64,000 nucleotides of DNA, taken from positions 1 to 64,000 of the forward strand of contig SVAQ01000004.1 of NCBI GenBank assembly GCA_015059305.1, in the 5' to 3' direction. Of the stretch, positions 15,932 through 24,560 are shown in pieces; within the stretch, counting starts at the first letter, position 1, and each line of letters begins with the position of its first letter. Both the position numbers and the translations under genes were made by a program. Source of the stretch: Bacillota bacterium (GTDB taxonomy: Bacteria > Bacillota_I > Bacilli_A > RF39 > UBA660). Under the pieces are notes generated by a model. It was not told where the DNA came from. It saw nothing but the letters and a program-made list of their open reading frames with translations, and made no database searches.

Positions 15932-18730
15932 TTATAACATCTTTTTTAAATACATACCAGTATATGACTTCTCTACTTTAGCAACTTCTTCAGGAGTTCC
16001 AATAGCCACTATTTTTCCACCTAAATTTCCACCTTCAGGCCCCAAATCTATAATATGGTCTGCTACTTTTATAACATCTAAATTGTGTTCTATAACAATT
16101 ACAGTATCGCCATTATCGACAATCCTATTAAGAATAACTAAAAGCTTTTTAATATCGTCTGTATGTAAACCTGTTGTAGGCTCATCTAAAATGAAAACAC
16201 TTTTTCCAGTAGCTTTTTTTTGAAGTTCTTTAGCGAGTTTTACTCTTCCAGCTTCCCCTCCCGATAGGGTTGTAGCGTTTTGGCCAAGTTTTACATAAGA
16301 TAATCCAACATCATCCATAACTTTCAATTTATTATAAATTTTTGGAACGTTTGCAAAAAAATCTAAAGCTTCACTAACACGCATTTCTAAAACATCAGAT
16401 ATGTTCTTTCCTTTATATTTTATCTCTAAAGTTTCTTTGTTATATCGTTTACCATTACATACGTCACATGGGACATATACATCTGGTAAAAAATGCATTT
16501 CAATTTTCTTTACGCCGTCTCCCCAACATGCTTCACATCTACCACCTTTAACGTTAAATGAAAATTTACTTTTATCATATCCTTTTATTTTTGCTTCTTT
16601 AGTTTCAGTAAATAAATCTCTTATATCATCAAAAACACCTACATAAGTTGCAGGATTACTCCGTGGTGTTCTACCAATCGCATCTTGCGTAATCATCACG
16701 ACTTTGTCTACATTATCTAGTCCTTCAATAGCTTTACATTTACCAGGAACTACTTTAGATTTATAAATTGTACTTTGTAATGTCTTATATAAAATTTCGT
16801 TAATTAAGGTTGATTTTCCACTTCCTGATACTCCCGTAACACAAATAAAATTACCTAAAGGAATTTTCACATCCAGTTTCTTTAAGTTATTTTCCTCTGC
16901 GCCAACAATTTCAATAAACTTTCCGTTACCTTTTCTTCTTTTCTTAGGAATTTCAATTACTTCTTTACCCGCTAAATATCTTCCAGTTAAACTATTTTCA
17001 TTTTTCATTACTTCTTCTGGTGTACCTGCAGCAACAATTAATCCACCATTATCACCAGCTCCCGGACCAATATCTACCAAATAATCACTTTGTAACATTG
17101 TATCAGTATCATGTTCTACTACTACTAAAGTATTACCTAAATCACGCATTTCTTTAAGTGAATCAATTAATCTTTGATTATCTCTTTGATGCAATCCTAT
17201 TGATGGCTCATCCAAAACATATAATACACCTGAAAGTTTACTTCCTATTTGCGTTGCTAGTCTGATTCTTTGTGCTTCTCCACCTGATAATGTTGCAGCA
17301 GTTCTATTAAGTGATAAATATGAAAGCCCTACATTTTTTAAAAATTCTAATCTTGAAATAATTTCTTTTAAAATTAAATCACTGATATTTTTTTCTTCTT
17401 TGGTTAATTTAAGATTTTCTAAAAAGTCCTTAAGTTCCTCAATATTAAAACATGTCATATCATAAATATTTTTCTTGTTGATATAAATTGATAAAACAGA
17501 TGATTGTAATCTTGTTCCATTACATTCATCACAAGTACTTTCTACCATATAATTAGACAGCCATTCTCTAATCCAAGAAGAAGTCGTTTCAATATATCTT
17601 CTTTCTAAAATATTTATAATTCCTTCATAATAATCTTTAACATATCTTGTATTACCACTTTTAGAGACATATTTAAAATCAATTTTTTCTTTAGTTCCAT
17701 AAAAAATAATATTTAATTTTTCTCTAGGAATGTTTTTAACAGGTGTATCCATATCAATATTATAATAATCACAGACTGTTCGTAGTGCAGTTGAATAAAT
17801 ATTATTTTCAGCATTAATTACAAGTAAAGCGCCTTTATTAAGAGATCTTTCCTTGTCCGGCATAATTAAATCTTCACTAATTTTAAGTTTTGTGCCAATT
17901 CCTTTACATTCATCACATGCTCCATATGGTGAATTAAAAGAAAATAATCTTGGCTCTAATTCTGGAATCGAATAATTACATTTGACACATGCATATTTTT
18001 CACTCATTATAATTTCTTCATCGTCCACTAAAATTAGCACTTTTCCCCCTGCCATTTTACATGAGGTTTCAATATCTTCAAAAATCCGACTTCTTTCCGT
18101 GTCTGCTACTGTCAATTTATCAATTACAATATCAATATTATCTTTGATATTCTTTTGTAACGGTATTTCTTCATCTATGTTACAAATAGTTCCATTAACT
18201 CGAATCTTTGAAAAACCACTTTTCTTAAATTCTTCGATTTGTTCTTTATGTGTTCCTTTTTCACCATGAATTACTGGAGATAAAATTGAAATTTTCTTAC
18301 CTTCATAGCCCATAACTTTATTGGTCATTTCTTCGATTGATTGACTCTTAATTGGAACTTTATGTTTAGGACAATAAGGCACTCCAATTCGAGCAAATAA
18401 TAAACGTAAATAATCATAAATTTCAGTAATGGTACCTACTGTAGAACGAGGATTTTTATTAGTAGATTTTTGATCAATTGATATTGAGGGTGATAGGCCT
18501 TCGATTGAATCAACATCTGGTTTATCAACATTTCCTATAAATTGTCTAGCATATGCAGATAAGCTTTCTACATATCTTCTTTGACCTTCTGCATAAATAG
18601 TATCAAAAGCTAAACTACTTTTACCACTTCCAGAAACGCCTGTCATAACTACTAATTTATTCTTAGGTATTTCTATATTTATATTTTTTAAATTATTTTC
18701 TCTAGCACCTTTTACGATAATTTTATCCAT
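15932..18730 (-). CDS. uvrA: Excinuclease ABC subunit A
   Basis: Damage-recognition ATPase of nucleotide excision repair, 932 residues, full length. Two ABC-type ATPase modules each show a Walker A (GVSGSGKSSLAF near residue 31 and GVSGSGKSTLINE near 632) and the signature LSGGEAQRIRLA / LSGGEAGRVKLA. Zinc-finger cysteines are visible (CVKCN...CDECKG; CEACWGDGVKK...CDVCNGKRYN). No uvrB or uvrC lies nearby. It leads a probable uvrA-lgt-trxB operon. Confidence 0.98.
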   Translation of the reverse strand: MDKIIVKGARENNLKNINIEIPKNKLVVMTGVSGSGKSSLAFDTIYAEGQRRYVESLSAYARQFIGNVDKPDVDSIEGLSPSISIDQKSTNKNPRSTVGTITEIYDYLRLLFARIGVPYCPKHKVPIKSQSIEEMTNKVMGYEGKKISILSPVIHGEKGTHKEQIEEFKKSGFSKIRVNGTICNIDEEIPLQKNIKDNIDIVIDKLTVADTERSRIFEDIETSCKMAGGKVLILVDDEEIIMSEKYACVKCNYSIPELEPRLFSFNSPYGACDECKGIGTKLKISEDLIMPDKERSLNKGALLVINAENNIYSTALRTVCDYYNIDMDTPVKNIPREKLNIIFYGTKEKIDFKYVSKSGNTRYVKDYYEGIINILERRYIETTSSWIREWLSNYMVESTCDECNGTRLQSSVLSIYINKKNIYDMTCFNIEELKDFLENLKLTKEEKNISDLILKEIISRLEFLKNVGLSYLSLNRTAATLSGGEAQRIRLATQIGSKLSGVLYVLDEPSIGLHQRDNQRLIDSLKEMRDLGNTLVVVEHDTDTMLQSDYLVDIGPGAGDNGGLIVAAGTPEEVMKNENSLTGRYLAGKEVIEIPKKRRKGNGKFIEIVGAEENNLKKLDVKIPLGNFICVTGVSGSGKSTLINEILYKTLQSTIYKSKVVPGKCKAIEGLDNVDKVVMITQDAIGRTPRSNPATYVGVFDDIRDLFTETKEAKIKGYDKSKFSFNVKGGRCEACWGDGVKKIEMHFLPDVYVPCDVCNGKRYNKETLEIKYKGKNISDVLEMRVSEALDFFANVPKIYNKLKVMDDVGLSYVKLGQNATTLSGGEAGRVKLAKELQKKATGKSVFILDEPTTGLHTDDIKKLLVILNRIVDNGDTVIVIEHNLDVIKVADHIIDLGPEGGNLGGKIVAIGTPEEVAKVEKSYTGMYLKKML

Positions 18731-18781
18731 AACTATTACTTCCTTTGCTTTAATTATTTTACCACATTTATAAATTTATAT

Positions 18782-18806
18782 AAAAAAAGATGCTTTTTAA
18801 GCATCT
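18782..18806 (-). terminator. Terminator of the 123-residue VirB2-like gene
   Basis: Stem AGATGCTT/AAGCATCT with a short loop and seven following T on the minus strand. The hairpin overlaps the last codons of the gene. Confidence 0.85.
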
Positions 18807-19168
18807 GTACTAATTGCAATAACTTTACTTTGACAAAAGTCACCTTTTGGGTTAGAGATACATTTTTGACAAACATTATAGTCACTTTTTAAATCCTCAA
18901 AACCATTTACTATACCAAAAAGTGTTGTAATAATTGTTGGAAGAAAAAATATTAAAACAGCAGTTACAAATTTTTTTATAATACTATTAAAGCCATTTTT
19001 CATATCTTTATCGTCTGTAGATATAACAGCTTTTCCTAATGTTATAATTCCAATTACAATCAAAATAACCGGGATAATTATTTTTAACACTAAAAGAATA
19101 TTCCCTATTAATTGCCAAAACTCAACTGTTTGTGCACAAAAGCCATGTTCTGTTCCAAATGTTTCCAT
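18797..19168 (-). CDS. Small two-helix membrane protein, VirB2/TrbC-like (paralogue 2)
   Basis: Unknown function; pilin-like by shape. The 123 residues have a short N-terminus with one Cys (HGFCAQT), then two hydrophobic helices joined by a polar loop (GKAVISTDDKDMKNGFNSIIKK). The tail holds a CxxCx7C cluster (VCQKCISNPKGDFC). The two-helix hairpin resembles VirB2/TrbC and mycoplasma pilin-like transfer proteins, but no T4SS ATPase is visible here. It is a tandem paralogue of 19230-19598. An AT-rich -10 (TATAAT) lies about 30 bp upstream without a good -35, which would overlap the preceding terminator. It adjoins the Tad-like locus. Confidence 0.65.
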   Translation of the reverse strand: METFGTEHGFCAQTVEFWQLIGNILLVLKIIIPVILIVIGIITLGKAVISTDDKDMKNGFNSIIKKFVTAVLIFFLPTIITTLFGIVNGFEDLKSDYNVCQKCISNPKGDFCQSKVIAISTDA

Positions 19169-19202
19169 AAATATCCCTCCACGTGGGGTTATTATATCAT
19201 AT

Positions 19203-19235
19203 GCAAAAAAAAATAACTAGTATAACTAGTTATTT
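19203..19235 (-). terminator. Terminator of the 122-residue VirB2-like gene
   Basis: Perfect 11-bp stem AAATAACTAGT/ACTAGTTATTT with a 3-nt loop and a T run on the minus strand, overlapping the end of the gene. Confidence 0.85.
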
Positions 19236-19598
19236 TTGACTTCCGCTTACTGCATTTTTACAAGTTGAATTTGTCGGACTTGTAATACATTTAATACATA
19301 CATCATAATCAGCTTTTACAGTACCAAAACCATTTACGATACTAAACATTACTGAAATGATAGTAGGAATAAAGAAAATACATACTGCTGCAATAAATTT
19401 TTTAATGATTGAATTAACTGCAGTTTTAATTTCTTTATCATCTGCTGCAATAACAGCCTTTCCTAACGCAATAACTCCTAAAATAATTAAGATACTTGGA
19501 ATTAATATTTTTAATACTAATACAATGTATCCAATAAATTGAAATACTACAGATGTATTATAGCAAAAGCCTTGCGCTCCACCAAAGTCTAAAAACAT
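19230..19598 (-). CDS. Small two-helix membrane protein, VirB2/TrbC-like (paralogue 1)
   Basis: Same architecture as its neighbour at 18797. An N-terminal segment has one Cys (QGFCYNT), two hydrophobic helices flank the conserved loop GKAVIAADDKEIKTAVNSII, and a CxxCx6C tail (VCIKCITSPTNSTC) follows. The pair differ mostly by conservative changes, indicating a duplication. This copy has its own near-consensus promoter and a strong terminator, so it is probably an abundant single-gene transcript, as expected for a structural subunit. It could be a pilin-like subunit of the adjacent Tad-like machine or an unrelated small membrane protein. Confidence 0.68.
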   Translation of the reverse strand: MFLDFGGAQGFCYNTSVVFQFIGYIVLVLKILIPSILIILGVIALGKAVIAADDKEIKTAVNSIIKKFIAAVCIFFIPTIISVMFSIVNGFGTVKADYDVCIKCITSPTNSTCKNAVSGSQK

Positions 19599-19622
19599 AA
19601 TAACACTCCTTTAACTACTCTT

Positions 19623-19651
19623 ATTTTATATAATTTTCTTATTTATGTCAA
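19623..19651 (-). promoter_or_regulatory. Strong promoter of the VirB2-like gene
   Basis: Minus-strand -35 TTGACA (19646-19651, consensus) and -10 TAAAAT (19623-19628) with a 17-bp spacer, about 25 bp before the start codon. Confidence 0.8.
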
Positions 19652-19681
19652 TAGATTGACTTTTTTTTACGTTAATAATCT

Positions 19682-20674
19682 TTATCCGAAAATTCCAAAT
19701 CCATGACCCTTGTCATTCTTGCTAAATCTAGTAAATCCTAATGCTAATAAGAAATCTTTAATAACTTTAATATTATCAAGTTTATCATCAATATTTGGCA
19801 TATTGAAAAATACTTTACTACCTGATTCTTTTTCAAAATCTGCAACATCATTTGAAGATAAAACGCTACGGTTTAAAACTAATTTTTTTCCCTTCATTCT
19901 TTCAAATATCCGGTTATCTTGTCTAATCAAACGATTTAATTGTACCAAACCAGGTTCAATTAAATAAATAACATCTGTACAATATGATTCAACATCTCCT
20001 GCAGCAATATCCACTAAAACTACCTCAACATCATTATTACGATTTAGATAATTTTTTAATTCAAAACTAGTTACGCTATCCAAATTATCATCGTTAAAAT
20101 AAACAAAATCATGTTTTTCTATTTCAACTGCTTTAACTTTATACAAACTTTCTAGATGTTTTTTTAATAGATATGTAAGCGTTGTAGATCCCGCATGTTC
20201 AGTTAAGTTTTTAATTCCGATAATTCTCTGACCAATAAACCCTTGATTATTTTGAACATTACGTTCACTCATAGCCATTTCATCAGAAGTCATATTTAAT
20301 TGATGAAAACTAGCTACATCCTTATATGAATTTGGGTTATCCATTAAAAATGAAATAGCGTCAAGATTTTTTGTAAAATTATAAATTCCCATAGAAACAA
20401 GTTGGGATAAATACATCGCAGAATTTACTTTTGGAGAATCATCAAGAAGCAAAATTACTTTACTCATATCTAAGGCAACTGATAATTTTTGAATAGTATT
20501 AATATCCTCATAATTTTCTAAAGCCGTAATATCCAGAACCATTCTGTTAAAAAAGAAATTTCTGAATTGAGCCGATAAATCATCAATTGTAAATACTCCA
20601 TTGATATTTTTAATAACGTCAATATTTAAATTTGATAACAAAGTTTGATATTTATTTGATACTATAACATTCAT
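19682..20674 (-). CDS. TadZ/CpaE-like protein with degenerate P-loop
   Basis: Probable localisation/assembly factor of the Tad-like apparatus, 330 residues. The N-terminal ~125 residues look like a receiver-type fold (VILLLDDSPKVNSAMYLSQLVSMGIYNFT), and the C-terminal half is MinD/ParA-like, as in CpaE/TadZ. The P-loop is decayed: where KGGxGKT is expected there is EHAGSTTLTYLL (~162-173), without the signature lysines. The strand VVLVDIAAGD keeps the Walker-B-like Asp. I prefer ATG 20674, which is 9 nt from AAGGAG, over ATG 20683. It follows the pilin-like genes in the same direction. Confidence 0.72.
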   Translation of the reverse strand: MNVIVSNKYQTLLSNLNIDVIKNINGVFTIDDLSAQFRNFFFNRMVLDITALENYEDINTIQKLSVALDMSKVILLLDDSPKVNSAMYLSQLVSMGIYNFTKNLDAISFLMDNPNSYKDVASFHQLNMTSDEMAMSERNVQNNQGFIGQRIIGIKNLTEHAGSTTLTYLLKKHLESLYKVKAVEIEKHDFVYFNDDNLDSVTSFELKNYLNRNNDVEVVLVDIAAGDVESYCTDVIYLIEPGLVQLNRLIRQDNRIFERMKGKKLVLNRSVLSSNDVADFEKESGSKVFFNMPNIDDKLDNIKVIKDFLLALGFTRFSKNDKGHGFGIFG

Positions 20675-20691
20675 TTTATACATCTCCTTCT

Positions 20692-21183
20692 TTATGAATA
20701 CAGTGCTTTTGTTTCTCCGACAGCTTTAAAGTTGAAAAGCTCTTTAATGACTGGCAAATCCAAAGTATAGAACACAATTATTTGATAGTAATAACTATTA
20801 GGAGTTCCTACAGGGTTTTGACTATTAATTTTTACAATACAAAATGCAGCTTTATTATTACCTAATACTTTAGCACCATTTCGCTGATATGCCGCAACTT
20901 CATACGCATCGGCTCCAGCAACAGAATTTGGACACTTCCCAATTTGCCGATAAGAGTTATGTTCCAACGCTTCAACAATTTTAGTTAAAGTGGCATCACC
21001 ACTACCTGCAATAATTTCACTAGATAAGTCAAGCCCACCAGCTCTTTCAATAATTGAAACAAGCTCATCCTTAACCGCAAAAGCGTTAGATCGATTGATT
21101 GTAAAAGCCATTATCCCAGTAAATAATAATACTAGGGTTATTACAATCATAAAAATTTGCGTTCCACCAATACTCTCTTTCAT
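20692..21183 (-). CDS. TadE/TadF-type pseudopilin-like protein
   Basis: Unrecognised in detail; minor-pilin-like. The 163 residues have a very short N-terminus (MKESIGGTQ) leading straight into a hydrophobic helix (IFMIVITLVLLFTGIMAF). The globular part contains a Cys pair region (GKCPNS; AFCIVKI) and beta-type segments. The shape and place in a Tad locus fit TadE/TadF pseudopilins. The N-terminus matches the MK(E/N)(A/S) signature of three neighbours. It lies 2 bp after the 74-residue gene. Confidence 0.65.
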   Translation of the reverse strand: MKESIGGTQIFMIVITLVLLFTGIMAFTINRSNAFAVKDELVSIIERAGGLDLSSEIIAGSGDATLTKIVEALEHNSYRQIGKCPNSVAGADAYEVAAYQRNGAKVLGNNKAAFCIVKINSQNPVGTPNSYYYQIIVFYTLDLPVIKELFNFKAVGETKALYS

Positions 21184-21185
21184 AA

Positions 21186-21410
21186 TTATCCTTTAAATTT
21201 ACATTCAAAAACACTATCGCCAAGTCTACACGTAACAAGACCATCACCGTCTGTGTCATTACTTGAACAAATAGCTTTTTCACAAGCTGTTTGAGCTTCA
21301 AAATTATTTCTAATAATTGGCCATATTGTAAAGTAAAAAAAGGCTACTAGAATAGCCACACATACCAAAACAATCAATAGATTAGCTAATTCGCTAGTAG
21401 CGTTTTTCAT
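21186..21410 (-). CDS. Small pilin-like protein with calcium-loop-like motif
   Basis: Flp-like small pilin candidate of 74 residues: MKNATSELAN, one hydrophobic helix, then a compact exterior part with four Cys after the helix (TACEKAIC, VTC, FEC). NDTDGDGLV between them resembles an acidic DxDxDG calcium-binding loop. No classical prepilin leader (G before the helix with Glu at +5) is evident. It lies 18 bp after the 82-residue paralogue and shares its promoter. The role is inferred from size, topology and neighbours. Confidence 0.62.
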   Translation of the reverse strand: MKNATSELANLLIVLVCVAILVAFFYFTIWPIIRNNFEAQTACEKAICSSNDTDGDGLVTCRLGDSVFECKFKG

Positions 21411-21428
21411 ATTTACCTCTTTTTATTA

Positions 21429-21677
21429 TTATCCTTCTTGAGTTTCACAATCACAAGTAATTGGATCTTCAACTAATTGCATATCATCGTCATAATATTG
21501 GCAAGTTTGTACGCCATCTTGACAAGCACTACAATTTACAGCTTGTGTACAATACATTCTAGCTCTAATTGATGATCTCATCGCAGGAAGTAACCATACA
21601 GTAAAGATTGTTAATACTGCTGCAATAGCTACAATTGCAATCATTGTTGTACTTAATTCACCAGTAGCTTCTTTCAT
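21429..21677 (-). CDS. Flp-like small pilin, Cys-rich
   Basis: Best candidate for the major pilin. The 82 residues are MKEATGELST, a hydrophobic helix (MIAIVAIAAVLTIFTVWLL) and a basic turn (MRSSIRAR). The exterior tail has six Cys (MYC, NCSAC, TC, TCDC). This is the size and shape of Flp pilins, but the leader is only a few residues long and lacks a clear peptidase site. It has its own promoter just upstream and a perfect AAGGAGG site, suggesting heavy expression. Cysteines imply disulfide-stabilised subunits. Confidence 0.68.
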   Translation of the reverse strand: MKEATGELSTTMIAIVAIAAVLTIFTVWLLPAMRSSIRARMYCTQAVNCSACQDGVQTCQYYDDDMQLVEDPITCDCETQEG

Positions 21678-21706
21678 TAATTATCTCCTCCTTATTTTAT
21701 ATTTTT

Positions 21707-21735
21707 ATTATAGCAAAATCATATTTTTTTATCAA
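21707..21735 (-). promoter_or_regulatory. Internal promoter of the small pilin genes
   Basis: Minus-strand -35 TTGATA (21730-21735) and consensus -10 TATAAT (21707-21712), 17-bp spacer, between tadC and the Flp-like gene. Confidence 0.78.
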
Positions 21736-21738
21736 TAA

Positions 21739-22527
21739 TTATAAATCAATCATTTGTAAAACAGATAAAATTAATAGGACCATTACCCCAATACCTGTAG
21801 TAATTAACATTTTCATAGTCATATTTTCCATTTTTTCTAAACGATTTTTATATTTTGTTTCTCTAGCTTTTTGTTGTAAATTTGATATAGATTTTGAAAA
21901 CGCTAATAATTGCTCTTGTTTTCTTTCTTGACGCCCTATACTTAATCTGTATAAAAGCCTCATCATACGCATACTATCACGAACTGGATATGTTTTTGCA
22001 AATTCCATATAAGGATTTATTGAATCATCTCCAGAATTAATTGCATTTATTAAATCTTGAAGCCCTTCTCTAAAAATTTCAGGAGCATCATTTAACGATT
22101 TACCAATTGCTACGGGAACAGTGTAATGTTGAATTAAAATTTCTATACTTTTTAAATAATGAGGCAACATTGCATCAATTTGATTAATATGAGTTTTGTA
22201 ATACGTTTTTACGTTCATATAAGTCATTTTATAGGCAAATAATCCACAAGCTAAGGCAATGACTACTTTTATCGCTGACAAACTACTTATGAACATAAAC
22301 ATCATCATTACAATAACAATTAAACCATTTCTGATTCTTTGATTAAACAAAATATCCGGGTTTACATCATTACCATATCTAGCTTTAACAAAGAAATCCC
22401 AATCATCCTCTTTTAATTTTTTAAATAAAGCTTCGTTGTCACTAATAAGTTGATTAAGACTAATTTGTCCAGTACTAAACATTATAAAAAATATAATAAC
22501 TGCAAGAATGGCTATTTCATAATACAT
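21739..22527 (-). CDS. tadC: Tad inner-membrane platform protein TadC
   Basis: Type II secretion F-domain membrane protein of the Tad apparatus, 262 residues. It has an N-terminal membrane segment, a central pair of helices, a cytoplasmic helical region (LPHYLKSIEILIQHY...MRLLYRLSIGRQE) and a C-terminal membrane helix (MKMLITTGIGVMVLLIL). It follows tadB by 1 bp, the usual tadB-tadC order, and together they should form the platform on which the CpaF ATPase acts. Confidence 0.82.
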   Translation of the reverse strand: MYYEIAILAVIIFFIMFSTGQISLNQLISDNEALFKKLKEDDWDFFVKARYGNDVNPDILFNQRIRNGLIVIVMMMFMFISSLSAIKVVIALACGLFAYKMTYMNVKTYYKTHINQIDAMLPHYLKSIEILIQHYTVPVAIGKSLNDAPEIFREGLQDLINAINSGDDSINPYMEFAKTYPVRDSMRMMRLLYRLSIGRQERKQEQLLAFSKSISNLQQKARETKYKNRLEKMENMTMKMLITTGIGVMVLLILSVLQMIDL

Positions 22528-22528
22528 A

Positions 22529-23422
22529 TTACTCTACCCCCACATCCGCATTGTAATATTTTTCTCCTTTTAAAAGGAACAATGCATTAATAATAATAAT
22601 CGCATGTAAGATTAACTGAACATACCACATTTCAATTAACTCTAAATACGATTCTACTTGGAGCATATATTGTAATGCTAATATTAAGAAAAATAACGCT
22701 ACGCCAAATTTAACAAATCTTCCGTGGAAGTTTTTACGATCCATTTGGTCACGATAAACACCTTCAACAAGGGCGTCAATATCCATTGACATATTTTCAA
22801 GTGCTTCTCCAGCGTCTCTTGCACCTTCTTTAGTAATTTGATAAAAAAGTTGATGCATATTTTTAATCATGTAATATGGATATTTTTCATTAAAATATTC
22901 AATCGATTGATCGATAGTACCATTTTGATATGACATATCAATCATCTTTTTAATATCTCCTAAAACTGGGTCTTCAATAATACCTGAATCCCGAACTCCT
23001 TCTAGTGATTTGACAAAACTTTGAGTGGTATTAAATTCCATTATAACGTTTGTAGCATAAGTCTGAATTTGTTCAAAAATGAATTCAGAATATATTCTTT
23101 GACATCGTAAATAAGCTAAATACGGAATAAACATAACTGCTGCTATAGCATAAATGGCAGACCAAATAATACTGTAAAAATATAAATATGCAATTCCGGC
23201 AGCAAATCCGGCAAAAATTGCAATCTGACTCATATATTGCCGAGGACTATATTCTTGCCCTAACTCTTTTGCTTTTTCTCTTACAGTTTTAAAGGAATAC
23301 GGAGCATATTTTTCGTAAACATTTGTGACATTAGTCACAAAGAAACGATAGACATTCTCACCTGGATTACGTCTATACAATATAACAAATATCGCAATAA
23401 ATAATAATATTATAAGTTCCAT
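22529..23422 (-). CDS. tadB: Tad inner-membrane platform protein TadB
   Basis: Type II secretion F-domain protein of 297 residues, partner of TadC. Hydrophobic segments lie at the N-terminus, at ~65-100 and as a C-terminal pair. The cytoplasmic region between has YATNVIMEFNTTQSFVKSLEG and a helical EALENMSMDIDALVEGVYRDQ segment typical of GspF-like domains. It lies 10 bp downstream of the CpaF ATPase gene. Confidence 0.82.
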   Translation of the reverse strand: MELIILLFIAIFVILYRRNPGENVYRFFVTNVTNVYEKYAPYSFKTVREKAKELGQEYSPRQYMSQIAIFAGFAAGIAYLYFYSIIWSAIYAIAAVMFIPYLAYLRCQRIYSEFIFEQIQTYATNVIMEFNTTQSFVKSLEGVRDSGIIEDPVLGDIKKMIDMSYQNGTIDQSIEYFNEKYPYYMIKNMHQLFYQITKEGARDAGEALENMSMDIDALVEGVYRDQMDRKNFHGRFVKFGVALFFLILALQYMLQVESYLELIEMWYVQLILHAIIIINALFLLKGEKYYNADVGVE

Positions 23423-23432
23423 ATTTGCCTTT

Positions 23433-24536
23433 CTATAATGATTCTACTAAATCACTATTTTTTATTTCGCTACTATTTTCTTCTTCAATAAATAAATTTG
23501 TTTTTAATTCCTTACCTTGAGCACTAAAATAGTCTCTTAAATATTTAGTTGGATTTTTAAACGTAACTGTTCCATCTAATCCTTTTTGGAATATTACATT
23601 TGCCTTTGCTTCATTATTCTCATCAACATAAAATTCACTAACTTCAACAATTTCTCTTTGGAATCTTTGCAATTCAGCACTCATATAACCTTTAACATGA
23701 ATACCGATTTGAACATATCGATGGATTGATTTTAAAAATTGGTCAATATCTTGGCTACCTTCAAGCAACGAATACATCCGCATTGGAATATTTTGAGCTT
23801 TGTCTGAATGGATTGTTGATATAATGTTATGCCCTGATGAAACAGAATTTCTTACCGCAGTAACAGCTTCACCAGAACGAACTTCGGAAAGTAGTATCCA
23901 TTTTGGATTTTGTCTCATACATGTTACAAGTACATCTGAATATGATGCAATATTATTAGTTTTCATAGCAACAATATCACGATGTGGAAAGATACGATCT
24001 AAATGTAATTCCAAAGTATCTTCGATTGTAATAATTTTTTCGTTCTCTGCAGTATTCGAAGCTAAGTATTTTACTAATTCGGTTTTACCTGAACCAGTTT
24101 CACCGCTTACCATAATATTACAATGCGCTCTAACACATTGTAATAAAAAGTCATGCAAACTTTCATTTACATATTTTTCACTTAATAATTTTTCCTTATT
24201 TAATCGAATTTTAGCAGGCGTCTTCCTTATAACGCATGCTATTCCATTTGTAGCAATTGATTCGTGAACAAAGTTAAGCCGAAGCTCAGCTCCCTCAGCA
24301 TCTAAAAAAGGATGGGCCATATTAAATGTTGTACCCATTACATTGGAACATTGAAAGGCCAATTTTTCCATTAATGCATTATTAATTTCTGGCCTTTCAA
24401 CTTTATAAATACCTTTATCCAAAGATTTTAACCATATTTGTCCGCCATTTGAATATGAAACGTCTGTTACACTATCGTCATTCAAAAACTCAGATATAGG
24501 CCCAAAATCTAATTGTGAAAATATTGCTTCTTTCAC
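23433..24536 (-). CDS. cpaF: Tad secretion ATPase CpaF/TadA
   Basis: Hexameric type II/IV secretion ATPase powering the Tad-like machine. 367 residues: an N-terminal domain (FLNDDSVTDVSYSNGGQIW), Walker A GETGSGKT at 145-152, an Asp box (TIEDTLELHL), Walker B-like ILLSEVRSGEA near 214-224 and the His box TIHSDKAQNIPMRM. The N-terminal region is shorter than in CpaF proteins that carry long leaders. It lies between cpaB and tadB in one direction. This is the most secure marker that the locus is a Tad system. Confidence 0.94.
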   Translation of the reverse strand: MKEAIFSQLDFGPISEFLNDDSVTDVSYSNGGQIWLKSLDKGIYKVERPEINNALMEKLAFQCSNVMGTTFNMAHPFLDAEGAELRLNFVHESIATNGIACVIRKTPAKIRLNKEKLLSEKYVNESLHDFLLQCVRAHCNIMVSGETGSGKTELVKYLASNTAENEKIITIEDTLELHLDRIFPHRDIVAMKTNNIASYSDVLVTCMRQNPKWILLSEVRSGEAVTAVRNSVSSGHNIISTIHSDKAQNIPMRMYSLLEGSQDIDQFLKSIHRYVQIGIHVKGYMSAELQRFQREIVEVSEFYVDENNEAKANVIFQKGLDGTVTFKNPTKYLRDYFSAQGKELKTNLFIEEENSSEIKNSDLVESL

Positions 24537-24560
24537 GCTTAGTCACTCCTTTTTATTTTT

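Noticed and set aside
19230..19598. Type IV secretion or conjugation island
   Set aside because: The two VirB2-like proteins have the right shape, but no VirB4, VirB6, relaxase or coupling ATPase is nearby.
18797..19598. Repeat or duplication formed by a mobile element
   Set aside because: The two paralogues are diverged, each has its own signals, and no inverted repeats or transposase flank them.
23800..24267. 155-residue plus-strand open frame
   Set aside because: It is antisense to the conserved CpaF ATPase core, which is certain.
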